Shown piece after piece: positions 37,013 to 47,861 of a stretch of 64,000 nucleotides of DNA. Each line of letters opens with the position of its first letter. The first letter of the stretch is position 1. Made by a program: the position numbers and the translations under genes. Origin of the DNA: Halocafeteria seosinensis (taxonomy: Eukaryota > Sar > Bigyra > Bicosoecida); assembly GCA_001687465.1 (NCBI GenBank), contig LVLI01000101.1, positions 1 through 64,000 on the forward strand, read 5' to 3'. Below the pieces are notes generated by a model, which did no database searches, was not told the DNA's origin, and saw only the letters and a program-made list of their open reading frames with translations.

Positions 37013-38828
37013 CTAGCTATAGTCGCTCCAAGAAGGCAGCGATGGGCCTCCGTGCTTTAGAACATGCTGGACTTGATACTCCTTACTTTGCATTTCTTGA
37101 AGCCGCGATGCGGCCCGATGGAACGCAAAGCCGGTATCCTTCATTCCACTAAGTTCCCCTGCGCTTACGAGCATCTGCTCACTGTTTGAGCTCTTATTCC
37201 CCTCGGAGACAGCAACGCGTAAACTGTCCGCGTATTCACTAGTACCACTTGCGTGAAGGTCATTATCTCGCTTTTCAACCAACTTGACCCCGCCGCTGGA
37301 CGTAAGCACCTCTCTCAGGCCTTGATTATTTCGAACGCTTTTATCTTTCTGCGGCTAAACGTCGATGGACCTACGAGAACACCTGAAGAAGAGTAAATAG
37401 AGAGAAGTACATACCTGGATGTACTCAATTTGCAAGTCCACAAACAGCTTCTCCAGGGGTGAACCAGAAGTTAGAATCACACGTGTTCCAAATTCATACG
37501 CTGTGTCTATAAAGGTAATGAACCTTCGAGCTTCATTGTGCTGTGATATGTCCAGTTGTGGGACGTTTTCTAAAATAATGGTTTGGTATGCTTCCGTTAA
37601 GGCCAGATAGTCAGCAGCTCCTATAGAGCGACAGCACAATTCTTCAAACGTAAACCATGCAACACCATACTCTCTTCCATTGGGGAGTGTGCGACGTCCC
37701 TGCCATTGCACGTCGAAATGCCGCCCAAATGCTACCCGAATCGTCTCTGGAAAGGCTTCACTACTGCCAGTACACACGCTGAACACTTCCTGTAAATACC
37801 GCCGCACGAGGTCATCATCAGAGCTGACAGAGAAAAACATAATCCCTGGCAGCGTTTCGGTGTTCATCCGATAATCAAAGCTATTGTACTCTTTCTCAGG
37901 ACCTACGAGGTCGTCCACGTTTAAAACGCGCATTTGAGTCTTGAGCAAAGAAATAAAGGGTAAAAATAATTCTCGATTGAGTCCTTGCTCGTAGAGATCA
38001 TCAGGGCAGCGGTTGCTGGTGCAGATAACGGTGACTCCTCGGCTCCAAAGTTCAGAGAATAAGCTTCTGAGGATCATAGCATCTGTGTTGTCCCGAAGAA
38101 AGCACTTCACGCAACAGCTTACACTATATTATTCACGTTAGTACTGTGGACGTACCCGCTACGTCTGTGACTTGAAATTCGTCAAAAGCAAGCAGGCTGC
38201 TTTCTTTACTAATTTCCTCAGCAACCATACCCAATGGATTCCATTTCTTCTTCCCCGCTACAGCAGCAGTTCCGCCGAAAGACCGACGAAGACTGTGGTA
38301 ACTTTGTTCTGGATTAACTACCTGGAACATTGGTTCTGTTGTCCTTAAGCGGTGAAGCCGAGCGTGGATATCAAGCATAAATGAATGAAAATGACTTCTA
38401 CGGATGTATTCCTGAGGGATGGCGCACGTGTTTCGTATCGCAATGTCCATGCACATTGTTTTCCCGATTCCAACCCCTCCATATACGTAGACCCCTTGGT
38501 CGGATATTCGTTGTAACTTAGGAGCCATTCTTCGAAGACTAAATTCCATCCGTGACCTCAAGACGGGACTGAAGCTCCTCCTCTGTTTCGCTCCAGCACT
38601 TTGGCATACTCTATGCAACTGTTTCAATAATTCCACTTGACGTTCGTCATACTGCAAGTAGCCTTCCTCTATGAGCTCATTGTATCGTCGAAGCGCTGGT
38701 ATCTCGGTGGACTGGAAGCGCTCGGGCCCACCATTCTTTCTCTTCTGAAAACCACAAAGTAGAGATGAGCACCTCCATTGTGGCATGCTGAGCCGGCCAA
38801 ATTTTAGTAATGAGGGACTCATCCTCAT
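37013..38828 (-). CDS. AFG1-like mitochondrial AAA ATPase (ZapE family)
   Basis: Three exons, complement(37013-37348, 37415-38082, 38156-38828), give about 558 residues. Walker A is GGVGIGKTM, and Walker B is AFDEFQVTDVADA, with the GAT codon completed across the exon 1/2 junction. Then come VTVICTSNRCPDDLYEQGLNRELFLPFI and the WFTFEELCCRSIGAADYLAL block typical of the family. An arginine/serine-rich N-terminus fits a mitochondrial presequence. AFG1/LACE1 helps degrade or handle mitochondrially encoded respiratory subunits. The start is 38828 or the in-frame ATG at 38867. The extra C-terminal tail (37013-37348) is Ser-rich. Confidence 0.93.
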
Positions 38829-39120
38829 TTTATGTCCTTTATACAGATATAACAACTTGGTCTTCACAAGCAGTGTCCAATTATATTATACCATAGATCC
38901 CTTCTGTTTGTCCTCTAGAACAACGTATGAACAAGGGGATATCTACAATAATCAACGATGATCGACTCTATCGACCGTAACTAGTCTCTCCTATGTCATG
39001 CATTCTCATTTACAATTTGTAAAGCTGTGAAGTTCACAAACATATCATCAGCTGCATCCTCGGTTTGGTAGTCCAGATACGAGAGTAGCAGGGAGAATCA
39101 GCAGGTCACATCTATACACT

Positions 39121-41505
39121 ATGAAGCGTAGTCGTAGTGGGAATGCTGCCACGGAACAAGGGAAAACATGGCCGGAAGTCTACCCTACACTTGCAGATGA
39201 GCAGCACTTATTCAACTTATGGACCAATGCCTCCCTGAAACAAAGCAAATTGGCTCTCATAGAGAACCACGGTGAAGGAAATGGAGATATTGCACAGTTT
39301 GAAGACGAAGGCGCTGTTGATCCCGAAGAAGCAGATGCAGCAGAAGAGGCCTGCATGGCAGCTGTCCATGATTGGTGCCGGCGAGGATGGTATTATGATC
39401 CATGCTTCCGGCGATTCTCACCCTTCCTGGAAGGGCTCCATTCTTGGCCAGAATATTCATATATGTTGTTCAAACCGAGCAGTAATGATGACCAACTCAC
39501 ATGCAAAACATGTGTGCCACCAAGCAAAACACAGAAAATTCTCTCGCAAGACCATCCTGGCATCTTGGAGAGGAGATATAACATTGTTTTTGCCGCGACA
39601 CAGAGCCAATCCAATGCAAAGCATCTCAAAAGATTTCTTCTTCGCAATTTTGATGGCGCGCTTCCCCAATCGATCGCGTACTTCCAATTGGGTAGGAGCA
39701 ACCAAAAGACCAACGTGCTACTTAAGGGTCTTGGGCAAGTCTGCGTTGGTCCATATGTTGTCATCGAAGATGGTTCGACGTCGTCTTTGAACAGGGAACT
39801 GAGCAACATTATCAACATAAGAGACTCCTGTGTTGATCTGGTCGTCATCAACCTAAACCGCACAGCGCGTCTGGGAAAAGATCTGGTCGTTGACCGCTTT
39901 TTTCCGGCTTACCCAATCGCTCTGACCGATGATGTGTTCATATTCACACCGCTACAGCTTGCGCAATTGAACGGGTTGTCAGAAACCAACTTTAACTTGG
40001 CTCTATCGGTTCCCAGTAGAATAATGTGCATATGTCAGGCTATGCTAGTATGCAAAAACGACTACTCGGTACAAGCTCGGGAAGTTCCAAGACGTGGGTG
40101 GGAAAAGGATGGGATGAGCAGCCACCACTCTGGCATTCGAAACGATGGAAGAGTCCTGAAAATAAGGCACCACTTATCCTATTATGCAGCACCACATTCG
40201 CATGGGTGGCTCAGTACGGATACGCGCACCATATTATCTGCGTCGTGCAAACTGAGCAAGGCAAAGACCGTGCTCGAACTTGGAACATGGTACGGGCTGT
40301 CAACAAACCATATTGCTGAGCAGCTACTGATGTCGTCGCACGGACCTACTCAAATATTTACAGTAGACGCGTTTCCAAACGTTGCGTCGTTCGGACGGCC
40401 TATCCGAACCGTTGAGCCCATTCACAAAATGTTCTACAATTATTTACGCTTGGAGACCGCTCATAGGAATTTGCAAGCGTCATCTGAGGCCCTCTTTCGT
40501 CAAGATCCCAACGGAGGCATTTACACTGTAACGGTCGACTGCCATGATGCTCCTGAAATGCTTTCTACATTCGGTGTTGTTCCTGATTTGGTTTTTATGG
40601 ATTGCGAGAAAGATACGGAACGTCTAGCGACCCTCCTCGAAAGAATTCATTGTATATTTCCCGAAACCCCCATAGTAGGAGACGACTACGTGTTCCCTTC
40701 TGTCAGAGAGGCCATCTCATCGCTACCTAAACACTATTGTTGTATTAAACTTGATGAGGCTTATGTTATCTTGCCAGATTCAGGTCCTCTCGCTGAAGAG
40801 ACAACTTGGAAAGAGGCTATTCTCCGAGAGCGAGATCAACTAGACCGGGCAAATAATATCGAAAGTTGCCCAACACAAAAGGTAGCGTCAGACATAGTCA
40901 ACACTTGCAATGTTCATAGCGGGGAAGCGATCAATACTCATGCTCACAGTACAAATTGTTTTCTTCCGGATGAAAAAGTGATGGCTTTCGTCGCGTCAAA
41001 TTTGTACTTTCCTGTTCAGCGATTAGGATTCACTGAAACCAAGAGCCTCTGGAAATGCTGCTCACGAAACTTAAAGCTCCACGATGGAGATGGCTCTACG
41101 TGTAGGAAACAACTAATCCCCTACATGCTTTCACAATTAGAGCAATATAGTCAGCTCCACGATCTCTGGTGCTGCGACGAACGTGTCCCCCGAATACTGC
41201 TTCCTATAGGAGCGTTAGATTTGGATGAATTAGTGCGTATAGCACAGTACGGCGATCCGATGAACGCGTTGGAACTGGCAGGAGCATACAGCATCGACAT
41301 TTTACACCATCCTCTCAGAGGCTGCCCAACAGCACGGTTACTGCACGAAATCTGCCACAGTTGTCGAAGAAGGAAACGCTCATCCGAGCTCAGAGCAAGC
41401 TGGAACTCTATCTTTGCAGATGTGAATGAATGGGGCGCTCCTCTTCATAATAGCGCCACTTTGACACCCTTCGATCTAATGCGTTTCGAGGCATATTTTA
41501 TGTAG
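39121..41505 (+). CDS. intronless protein with SAM-methyltransferase-like domain, otherwise unknown
   Basis: A single 794-residue open frame with no detectable intron. Near residues 383-545 is a class I methyltransferase-like region: KTVLELGTWYGLSTNHIAEQ resembles motif I, then IFTVDAFP, DLVFMDCEKD and PIVGDDYVFPSVREAISSL, the order seen in FkbM-like and Methyltransf_24-like proteins. The N-terminal 380 residues (a CKTCVPP cysteine pair near 122 and QSNAKHLKRFLLRN near 160) and the C-terminal 250 residues (CRRRKRSSELRASW near the end) match nothing I know. Substrate and location are unknown. Its intron-free structure is unlike most neighbours. Confidence 0.6.
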   Translation: MKRSRSGNAATEQGKTWPEVYPTLADEQHLFNLWTNASLKQSKLALIENHGEGNGDIAQFEDEGAVDPEEADAAEEACMAAVHDWCRRGWYYDPCFRRFSPFLEGLHSWPEYSYMLFKPSSNDDQLTCKTCVPPSKTQKILSQDHPGILERRYNIVFAATQSQSNAKHLKRFLLRNFDGALPQSIAYFQLGRSNQKTNVLLKGLGQVCVGPYVVIEDGSTSSLNRELSNIINIRDSCVDLVVINLNRTARLGKDLVVDRFFPAYPIALTDDVFIFTPLQLAQLNGLSETNFNLALSVPSRIMCICQAMLVCKNDYSVQAREVPRRGWEKDGMSSHHSGIRNDGRVLKIRHHLSYYAAPHSHGWLSTDTRTILSASCKLSKAKTVLELGTWYGLSTNHIAEQLLMSSHGPTQIFTVDAFPNVASFGRPIRTVEPIHKMFYNYLRLETAHRNLQASSEALFRQDPNGGIYTVTVDCHDAPEMLSTFGVVPDLVFMDCEKDTERLATLLERIHCIFPETPIVGDDYVFPSVREAISSLPKHYCCIKLDEAYVILPDSGPLAEETTWKEAILRERDQLDRANNIESCPTQKVASDIVNTCNVHSGEAINTHAHSTNCFLPDEKVMAFVASNLYFPVQRLGFTETKSLWKCCSRNLKLHDGDGSTCRKQLIPYMLSQLEQYSQLHDLWCCDERVPRILLPIGALDLDELVRIAQYGDPMNALELAGAYSIDILHHPLRGCPTARLLHEICHSCRRRKRSSELRASWNSIFADVNEWGAPLHNSATLTPFDLMRFEAYFM

Positions 41506-41855
41506 ACGTTGCTCTGAGGACTTGTGGAAACAATGCAAAAATGCTGTATACCCATTCAATGCTCCTCAATTATCTCTTGAATACCATGTGCCGGACTATC
41601 CACAGTAAGACGAACGAACCTACAAGAAGTATATCTAATAATGGTATCTATTACCCGCTTTCGGTGTTTGTGAAGATGTATGATCTTCATTCATCGAAGT
41701 TCACAAGAAGTTCATTTTTGCCCCAGATTGAATAGACTCCAACTTTTTGGTCCTTTCGCCCGTTTAAACTGAACGAGCACCCGTTGCTTCAAGCATATTT
41801 AAATGTGCAGCTTAGTAATTGGTTGAGAGAATCCGTGCATAAAGGGAAGTGCGCC
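41506..41855. other. intergenic before the coiled-coil gene
   Basis: No feature was recognised in these 350 bp. The reading frame of the next gene is open back to about 41784 without an ATG. Confidence 0.4.
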
Positions 41856-43814
41856 ATGCAAGACATCCTAACGGCGATGAGCGCTGCCGTTAACGCGCTC
41901 CCAGCTGGAAGTGAAGAGGATGATTCCCCCTCCTGTCAAGGCTCCAATATCGCCCATACCACCGATGCTGAAAGAGGTGAAGCTAACAACGATGGGCATG
42001 ATTCGAACGGAGTGGTGGACAAAGAAAATGAGGATGAACACGGAGGCAGGTTGCATCCAATTCAAATCAATTCGGTCAAGACCCGCATTAGAGATGCCTC
42101 AGCAGAGGAGTGCCAGCTGTGGAGGAGGTATGAACTGCAAAGTAGTTTTGAAAGAGTGCACCAGAAGAATACCCGGAATTGTGATATTTGGTGTGCTCAT
42201 GGTGATGCAGACTACAGAAGAACTCGACCGAGGCCGAGCAGATGAGCCAGCTTAAAGACGAGTGCCGGAGGGTTCTGGATGAGCTCAGAGAGTAAGCCTT
42301 ACGTTTGTACGAATGAAGTCTAAGAAAATACTTTTCATTGGTATGGGACAGTGATAGGAACGTGCCGGTGGGAGACATTAGCACCATGCAGGAGAAAATA
42401 TTCAAGCAAGTGAAAAACATCCATCAGATATACGAGATTCCTAAATTGCAAGAAAAGGTCGCGGAGATCAGAACAAAGAGTGCGGGGACGTATGCCGCCG
42501 TACGCCGGATCGAACAGTCAATGGGCAAATACCATGGCGACAGCCGAAAGTGGACTGTTCAACACCACAAAGACAATACTGTTGCTGAACTTGAGGAGCA
42601 AGAAGCGGAGCTGGAAGCCGAAGTCGAATCTCTCCGTAAACTAGAAGCTGAGTCTATCGAAGAAAAGAGCAAACTCGAGAGGAGGGTATGTGAAGAATAC
42701 AAACAGTGGAAACGACTGCTTATTACTGGTGACAACTGGACGCGCTGCAGATAGAGACATTGGAGGCCGAGTGCAAGGACGGGAAGGAAAATGATACCAA
42801 AATCAAGCAATTGAATCATACACAACGTAAGATGCGCACACAAATTTCCGAAGGCGAATTTCGGTTAAAGTAGGCCGCTTCTTTGTTGTTTGCTTTTTCA
42901 GAGGAGCTGCGCCAGTCAATAGATGCTGCCGAGGAACGCCTGACCCGGCAGCATAACTATGCACAAGATCTGTTCTCAATCATCAGAAAGTTACGAAAAG
43001 AGAAAGCCTACAACAATGCACTCTGCCAAGGAGAACATGCCAAACGCCAGAAATCTGAAGAGGGTGGGAATCTCGAACCAAGGTACACATACAACCGAAT
43101 CAAGACTCGCAAACTCATGGAGGAACAAGGAGAGTTGCGCAAAGAGCAGGAAAAATTAAACAAGAAAGTATGTAAATATACGGTAAACCTAAAAGTTGTG
43201 TCCTATTTGAAAGTTGTTTCATTCTTATACCCTGATATGCAGTTGCACGGGCTGAAGGAACAAGCTGAACGCGAGGAAGCAAAGTCAAAAGAAGCTCTAG
43301 AGGTCGAGCGATCTGAAGAAACGCGAAACATCCAGACAAAAGTGCGTGTGACAACTTCTCATCTGTTTATCTTGCGAGATTTCCACCGCCCCTGGTTCTC
43401 TTCAGCTTAACGCCATTAAAGCTCAGAAGAAGGCTTCTCTTGAACAATCACAAAAATACAGGTCCAACCGCGTATTTTATGGCAGGCTGCAACAAAGGGT
43501 AAGTCGAAGGACGATGTACAGTGGACTCATCAATGTTAACTGTTTTTTGTATCCCACAGCTAATTCAAACTGCCATGAGCAATGGGAGCCTTGTCGCCTT
43601 AATTCTCCACTGTCTGCACCAAGCCGGTGGAGAGACAACCCTAGATGAGCTGAACAAGGACGTGCTCCGAACTGCGGAAGAGCACAAACTATCCAAGGAA
43701 ATCCAAGATAGAGTGGCAGATCGGAAGGAGCTCACACGGGCCATTTATGATATGTGCAACAATAGTTTGCTGACAAAAGACGCCTCCACTGGAAGAGTGA
43801 CTGCTTTGACATGA
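41856..43814 (+). CDS. coiled-coil protein with C-terminal winged-helix-like segment
   Basis: Eight exons, 41856-42127, 42211-42291, 42352-42685, 42751-42826, 42902-43167, 43243-43341, 43406-43498 and 43560-43814, give 491 residues. The first about 70 residues are acidic and probably disordered. About 80-405 is long coiled coil (QMSQLKDECRRVLDEL, AELEEQEAELEAEVESL, RKLMEEQGELRKEQEKLNKK). The last 85 residues (SLVALILHCLHQAGGETTLDELNKDVL to DASTGRVTALT) look like a small helix-turn-helix domain. It could be a cytoskeletal, kinetochore or ciliary component, but no family signature was found. Intron 43168-43242 (75 bp) is in frame and stop-free. Confidence 0.72.
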
Positions 43815-44047
43815 TATTCAGCGGGGTAAGTTTTAAGACCGCTGATCAATGAGTACACAGTAGTAACAGGAAGTGTATGCATCCCTTTAAAGAGTTAATC
43901 CCGTCCTCATCAGAACAACATAATCAAAAAAAAGAGAGATGGGTATGGTCAACGACATTTATTGAAATAGCTTCATTTCGCCTATATCTTGGCAACACCA
44001 GTTTCATAGTCAGCCAACTAAAGGATGCATGTATTCTGTTCCATTCA

Positions 44048-45379
44048 TTAGTCTTGTTTCCTCTTACAAAATAAGCCTGTGAACCAGGATGCTGCCTTTA
44101 GTAGCACTCCAGGTTTCGGTTGGAGGTACACGGTATCACAACGCGTGCGACATGTTGGACACTCACGCAGTCTTGCCACGTGTTTTTCACTGCAGCTATT
44201 GCAAAGACTTTGATGCTTGCACGGCATGCACACAGCCTCTGATGGGTTATCGGCGCACAAAATGCAGGTTGTAGCAGATAAGTATGGAGATTCCACCTTG
44301 TCGTAAGTCAGCTTCGGTGCAGGTAGAGAACGCGATCGAAACCACCCCTTGTACCTCCTGTCGCGGAGCGGCTGCGGTTTATCATCCTGATCTCCCGGAA
44401 TCTTCTCCAGGAACAGCGCATGTACAAGCAGCGCTTGGGATACCAAGAAAGGTAACTGGGAATATACTGTCTCCAGCCATGGTCGTACGCTCCAAAACCC
44501 TACCATGGCCGATGTCGATACTTGTAGAACGCACCATCCTACGAGCACAGCGCGCATTGCCGCAGTCAAAGTGCTCCAATTAAGTGCTTTCTTGCTATAG
44601 AAGAAATAATTAAGGGGAGTTAGTAGACAGCAACCCAAAAATAGAACGAGATGAGCCTGCAAGCCACCAACTTGGCCCAAGTGTCGACCGTAACTGAAAA
44701 CTCTGCCTAGTATTGCGGCGCTTAGTCGATACAACCCGTCATGCAGAAGCAGTCGCCCTGCTTGACCATACGTAAATCCACACATAAAATTAACTAGCGC
44801 TTTGGCCCTCACCTTGCGAACATTAACTTCGTAGCTTTTCCTTATAGAGCATATGAGAAACAGCAGTCCTAACGAAGTCCAGGCAGGAGCTACAGAGATC
44901 CTGGAGTACAGGACGGAAGCAACCAACAAAAGCACGTTACTCCAGCAAAACGTAAACCAAATATGCGCCCCGATACTGTTTACAGCAATACGATTATCTG
45001 AATCACGGGTGATTAACCACTGCTTTGCCACGTCAAAGTTGATACTGAGCAAGGAAAGTACGAAGGCTAAGAACAGAATATTGAATCCCGCGTCAGTATT
45101 TTCAGCAACCGAATAAGACTTTGCAGTTAACTTAGGAATCCTGTATAAATCAGTGATCCCACAGCAAAGGCCTACAGCAAACGGTAGATACCCGAACAAA
45201 ATGGATTGTCTCGTGGCGTTGATCGTACCGAGATCTCGCGCCAGAACCTCGTGTGAAAATGTACAGAAGTCCGCAAAGCGGCTTCGAAGAAGCGATACGA
45301 CGTTTGTAACAACTTTGAACATATTACTTCTCTGTTTTCCCTCCGTGTCCTGCGTTGAAGAATATGATCGACCCCTCAT
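44048..45379 (-). CDS. multi-pass membrane RING-finger protein (probable E3 ubiquitin ligase)
   Basis: A single exon of 443 residues. At least six hydrophobic segments lie between about residues 60 and 320, for example ILFGYLPFAVGLCC, ILFLAFVLSLLSI, FCWSNVLLLVASVLY and LVLFLGCCLLTPLNYFF. The C-terminal C3HC4 RING reads CILCADNPSEAVCMPC, then HQSLCNSC, then CPTCR, with all eight ligands present. The arrangement resembles RNFT1/RNFT2-type or ER-associated E3 ligases; closer assignment is not possible from motifs. The RING would face the cytosol. Confidence 0.82.
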   Translation of the reverse strand: MRGRSYSSTQDTEGKQRSNMFKVVTNVVSLLRSRFADFCTFSHEVLARDLGTINATRQSILFGYLPFAVGLCCGITDLYRIPKLTAKSYSVAENTDAGFNILFLAFVLSLLSINFDVAKQWLITRDSDNRIAVNSIGAHIWFTFCWSNVLLLVASVLYSRISVAPAWTSLGLLFLICSIRKSYEVNVRKVRAKALVNFMCGFTYGQAGRLLLHDGLYRLSAAILGRVFSYGRHLGQVGGLQAHLVLFLGCCLLTPLNYFFYSKKALNWSTLTAAMRAVLVGWCVLQVSTSAMVGFWSVRPWLETVYSQLPFLVSQALLVHALFLEKIPGDQDDKPQPLRDRRYKGWFRSRSLPAPKLTYDKVESPYLSATTCILCADNPSEAVCMPCKHQSLCNSCSEKHVARLRECPTCRTRCDTVYLQPKPGVLLKAASWFTGLFCKRKQD

Positions 45380-46126
45380 GAGAAAATTCCTTCTTGTTGT
45401 TGACGATTGGCCGCTTGTGTTGCTGCTAGCTGGTGGCTTTGTCCAGTCACCATAAACGATATGCCTCCACTAAATAAATACTCTGGGCTTCTTTTCACGA
45501 GCGTACTATTTGTTTTGAACGAAAAAAGAGGGTTCGCCGCCACCAGTAAGAAAATTCGTCCGCCTAGCCGTCTTTACCAGCGTACCATACGCCCACCTCT
45601 TGAATCCCAGAACGTACGCGCTCAATAGCTTCAAATATGAAGAGGTTCTCTGCTCTATATCAGTGATCGTATCAATCCTTCATTTCTGAGTTTCTGTCTG
45701 TAAGCCGGCTGTCTGTGATCCAGACTGTGAAGCTCCCTGGTTTTGTGAAGTTTCCGGTGATACCGTACCAAATCACTACATTGTATTACTGATACGCCAT
45801 TTCCCGATTGCCTGCTCCAATCCTATTCTAATGCTTGTTGTATTATTTCTCTCATCTCAACCAACGAATTATTTGGTTTCTTAAAGGAGCTTCCCAATTG
45901 AGGCGACAAGTCGTAAGTCTCCTGACCATACCGGTAGTGCCAATGATTCAAGCGCAATATGACCGCGGTGATTCGTACGAGCGAACCCCAGTGTTTTGAA
46001 GAAGCATTTTCTTTCGTTGTTTTCTACTCATGAAACTCCCTGTTGTTGAGGATCTAGCTCCTGGTCATCAAACACCTCTTTGGGGATAGATAGGGGGGGA
46101 GATGGGATTTCGATGACAAACGGATC
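45380..46126. other. 747-bp gap: RING gene promoter and ELP6 3' side
   Basis: A plus-strand open frame from the ATG at 45461 encodes about 55 residues (MPPLNKYSGLLFTSVLFVL at the start) with no family signature; I do not call it a gene. The rest has no repeat, RNA gene or exon signal that I can support. Confidence 0.4.
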
Positions 46127-47334
46127 TTATCCCTTCCTTTGTAATAGTTTAATACCTTGTTCAGTAACCTTATATGAGTAACATACCGCCGCTGTGGGTG
46201 TACTCAGACTAGGCAGGGATCCTGGACGTGTAAAGGTGTTTGTAACTCTCTTGCACACTGTGACATTACCGTCGATATCGGAAGCGTAACCCGACGCAAG
46301 GGGCTTTACGTCGAGCAAATAATCAGCCATGTCGCCACAGAAATTGACCTGCGTGCAATAGAGTCATGCGTGAAATGGCAAAGAAATTGGCACGATCGCT
46401 GAATAACGTACGGGAAACGACGATTGAGTATACGCAGCGTCACTGGTGTTACCTAGTTCGTCCAGTTGACATCTCAATAGTACACCAACATTATTCGGAT
46501 GTGCCTCATGAACTTGACGAGTCTGGGCCTTCAGGTTGTGTATGAAGCGATACAGAAGCTTGGGGGTTTGGCCGTCTTCTTGTAAGCTCTCCATCATGTT
46601 AACATCAGATATAGCCACAAGCGTTGGAGAGCCCTCGCCTTCTCTATTACCCTCATTGAAAAATTCCATAATCTGTTGAAGTGTCTTCTTGACATCACTG
46701 TATGGCAATCCCGGAATCGAGCTGTCTGAATTTTCCCCAGGATGATACAAAAGCGGCAAGATTCTGAAGTTTCGCTGGTCCCGAAGAATCGAGTTCTCTA
46801 CTCCCTGTATACATCCATAAATGGCGCATTTGTTAGGAATGCAATAAGAGCAACAAAGCGAATCAAATGAATGAAACACACGAAGACGTACGAGTTTGCG
46901 TAATATAGTCACATAATGCTCTTCTCGATAGGCATCTGCCACCAACACCACTCTTCCTCCTGCATGCACAATATGATCCCAGTTAAATACTACAACATAC
47001 ATGAGGCTTTCGAGTATGCAAAAGTAACATCGGAATTTCCATAATCGCGAAAGAGTAACATACCAGTCTTTAGCGATAAAGCGCAGCACTGGAGCATGAT
47101 CGGTAATGCATCAGAGATGGGAGACGACATATACTGGTTGCTCCTGTCGGCACTACCACCCGTATTACCGAGCACAATATCTGGGATACTAGTATCTCGA
47201 AATGTCACAACCTTATGCACGAAATCCTCTGCTGAATTAAACTGTAGTTGGTCTGAAAATTCCAGCTTCAGTCGAGTTCCTCGGGATGGCTTGCTGCCAG
47301 ATGACGTCCATGAGCTCCCTCCTGATACCAGCAT
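46127..47334 (-). CDS. ELP6: Elongator complex subunit ELP6-like
   Basis: Four exons, complement(46127-46348, 46412-46804, 46892-46959, 47064-47334), give 317 residues. The RecA-like fold of ELP6 is seen as ALSLKTGGRVVLVADAYREEHY with VTILRKLG, created at two exon junctions, then TLVAISDVNMM as the Walker-B-like strand. The C-terminal part LDVKPLASGYASDIDGNVTV and VCYSYKVTEQGIKLLQRKG matches the ELP6 ending closely. There is no real P-loop, as expected. ELP4-5-6 form a ring that binds tRNA and helps Elongator modify wobble uridine. Exon 2 is only 68 bp. Confidence 0.83.
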
Positions 47335-47861
47335 CGTTCCCCACTATTGGCACACACTGAAACTACTAACTTCAGAAACCGAAAGACGAAATTCGCGAAG
47401 TACACAATACATACATGTGGATTCCAGCAAAGTTGGAAGTTCTCGCCTCCGACCGAACAAACAAATGTGCTACTCTCTCCGACGGTCTTTTCTTGGTTTT
47501 TTGTGGTGCGTTGCCCATTACAAAGAGTACATTTGTAAAAAGGGTTTTTTTCCTACCAAAGGTCTGCTTTTATTCTCTTGAACATTGTCGGAAAGTGGCT
47601 ATTCGACATAGAAACAGTGGAGCTACGTCTTGAATACTTGTAGGGGACGCAAGCGTTAACGGAAAAACACAATGTCTTCCCAAGATGATGTACGTTAAAT
47701 TCATTGCGGTGTTCATTACAGGACCTATATCAGTGCTAAAATAGCACCAGCGGTCCTTTGAACAAGCATGGGCAGGTGTTTTGGCTGGGGTAAAATGACT
47801 GACTGCCTTCGGAATGTTGTGCATGCACTGAAATTGACTTCTCCTCGCTACGTCTTGTACC
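47335..47861. promoter_or_regulatory. divergent intergenic region, ELP6 / unknown membrane protein
   Basis: These 527 bp between divergent starts show nothing recognisable beyond short AT-rich runs. Confidence 0.4.

Noticed and set aside
45461-45628. 55-residue plus-strand open frame divergent to the RING gene
   Set aside because: No family signature, no exon to join, and short length. A chance frame is more likely.
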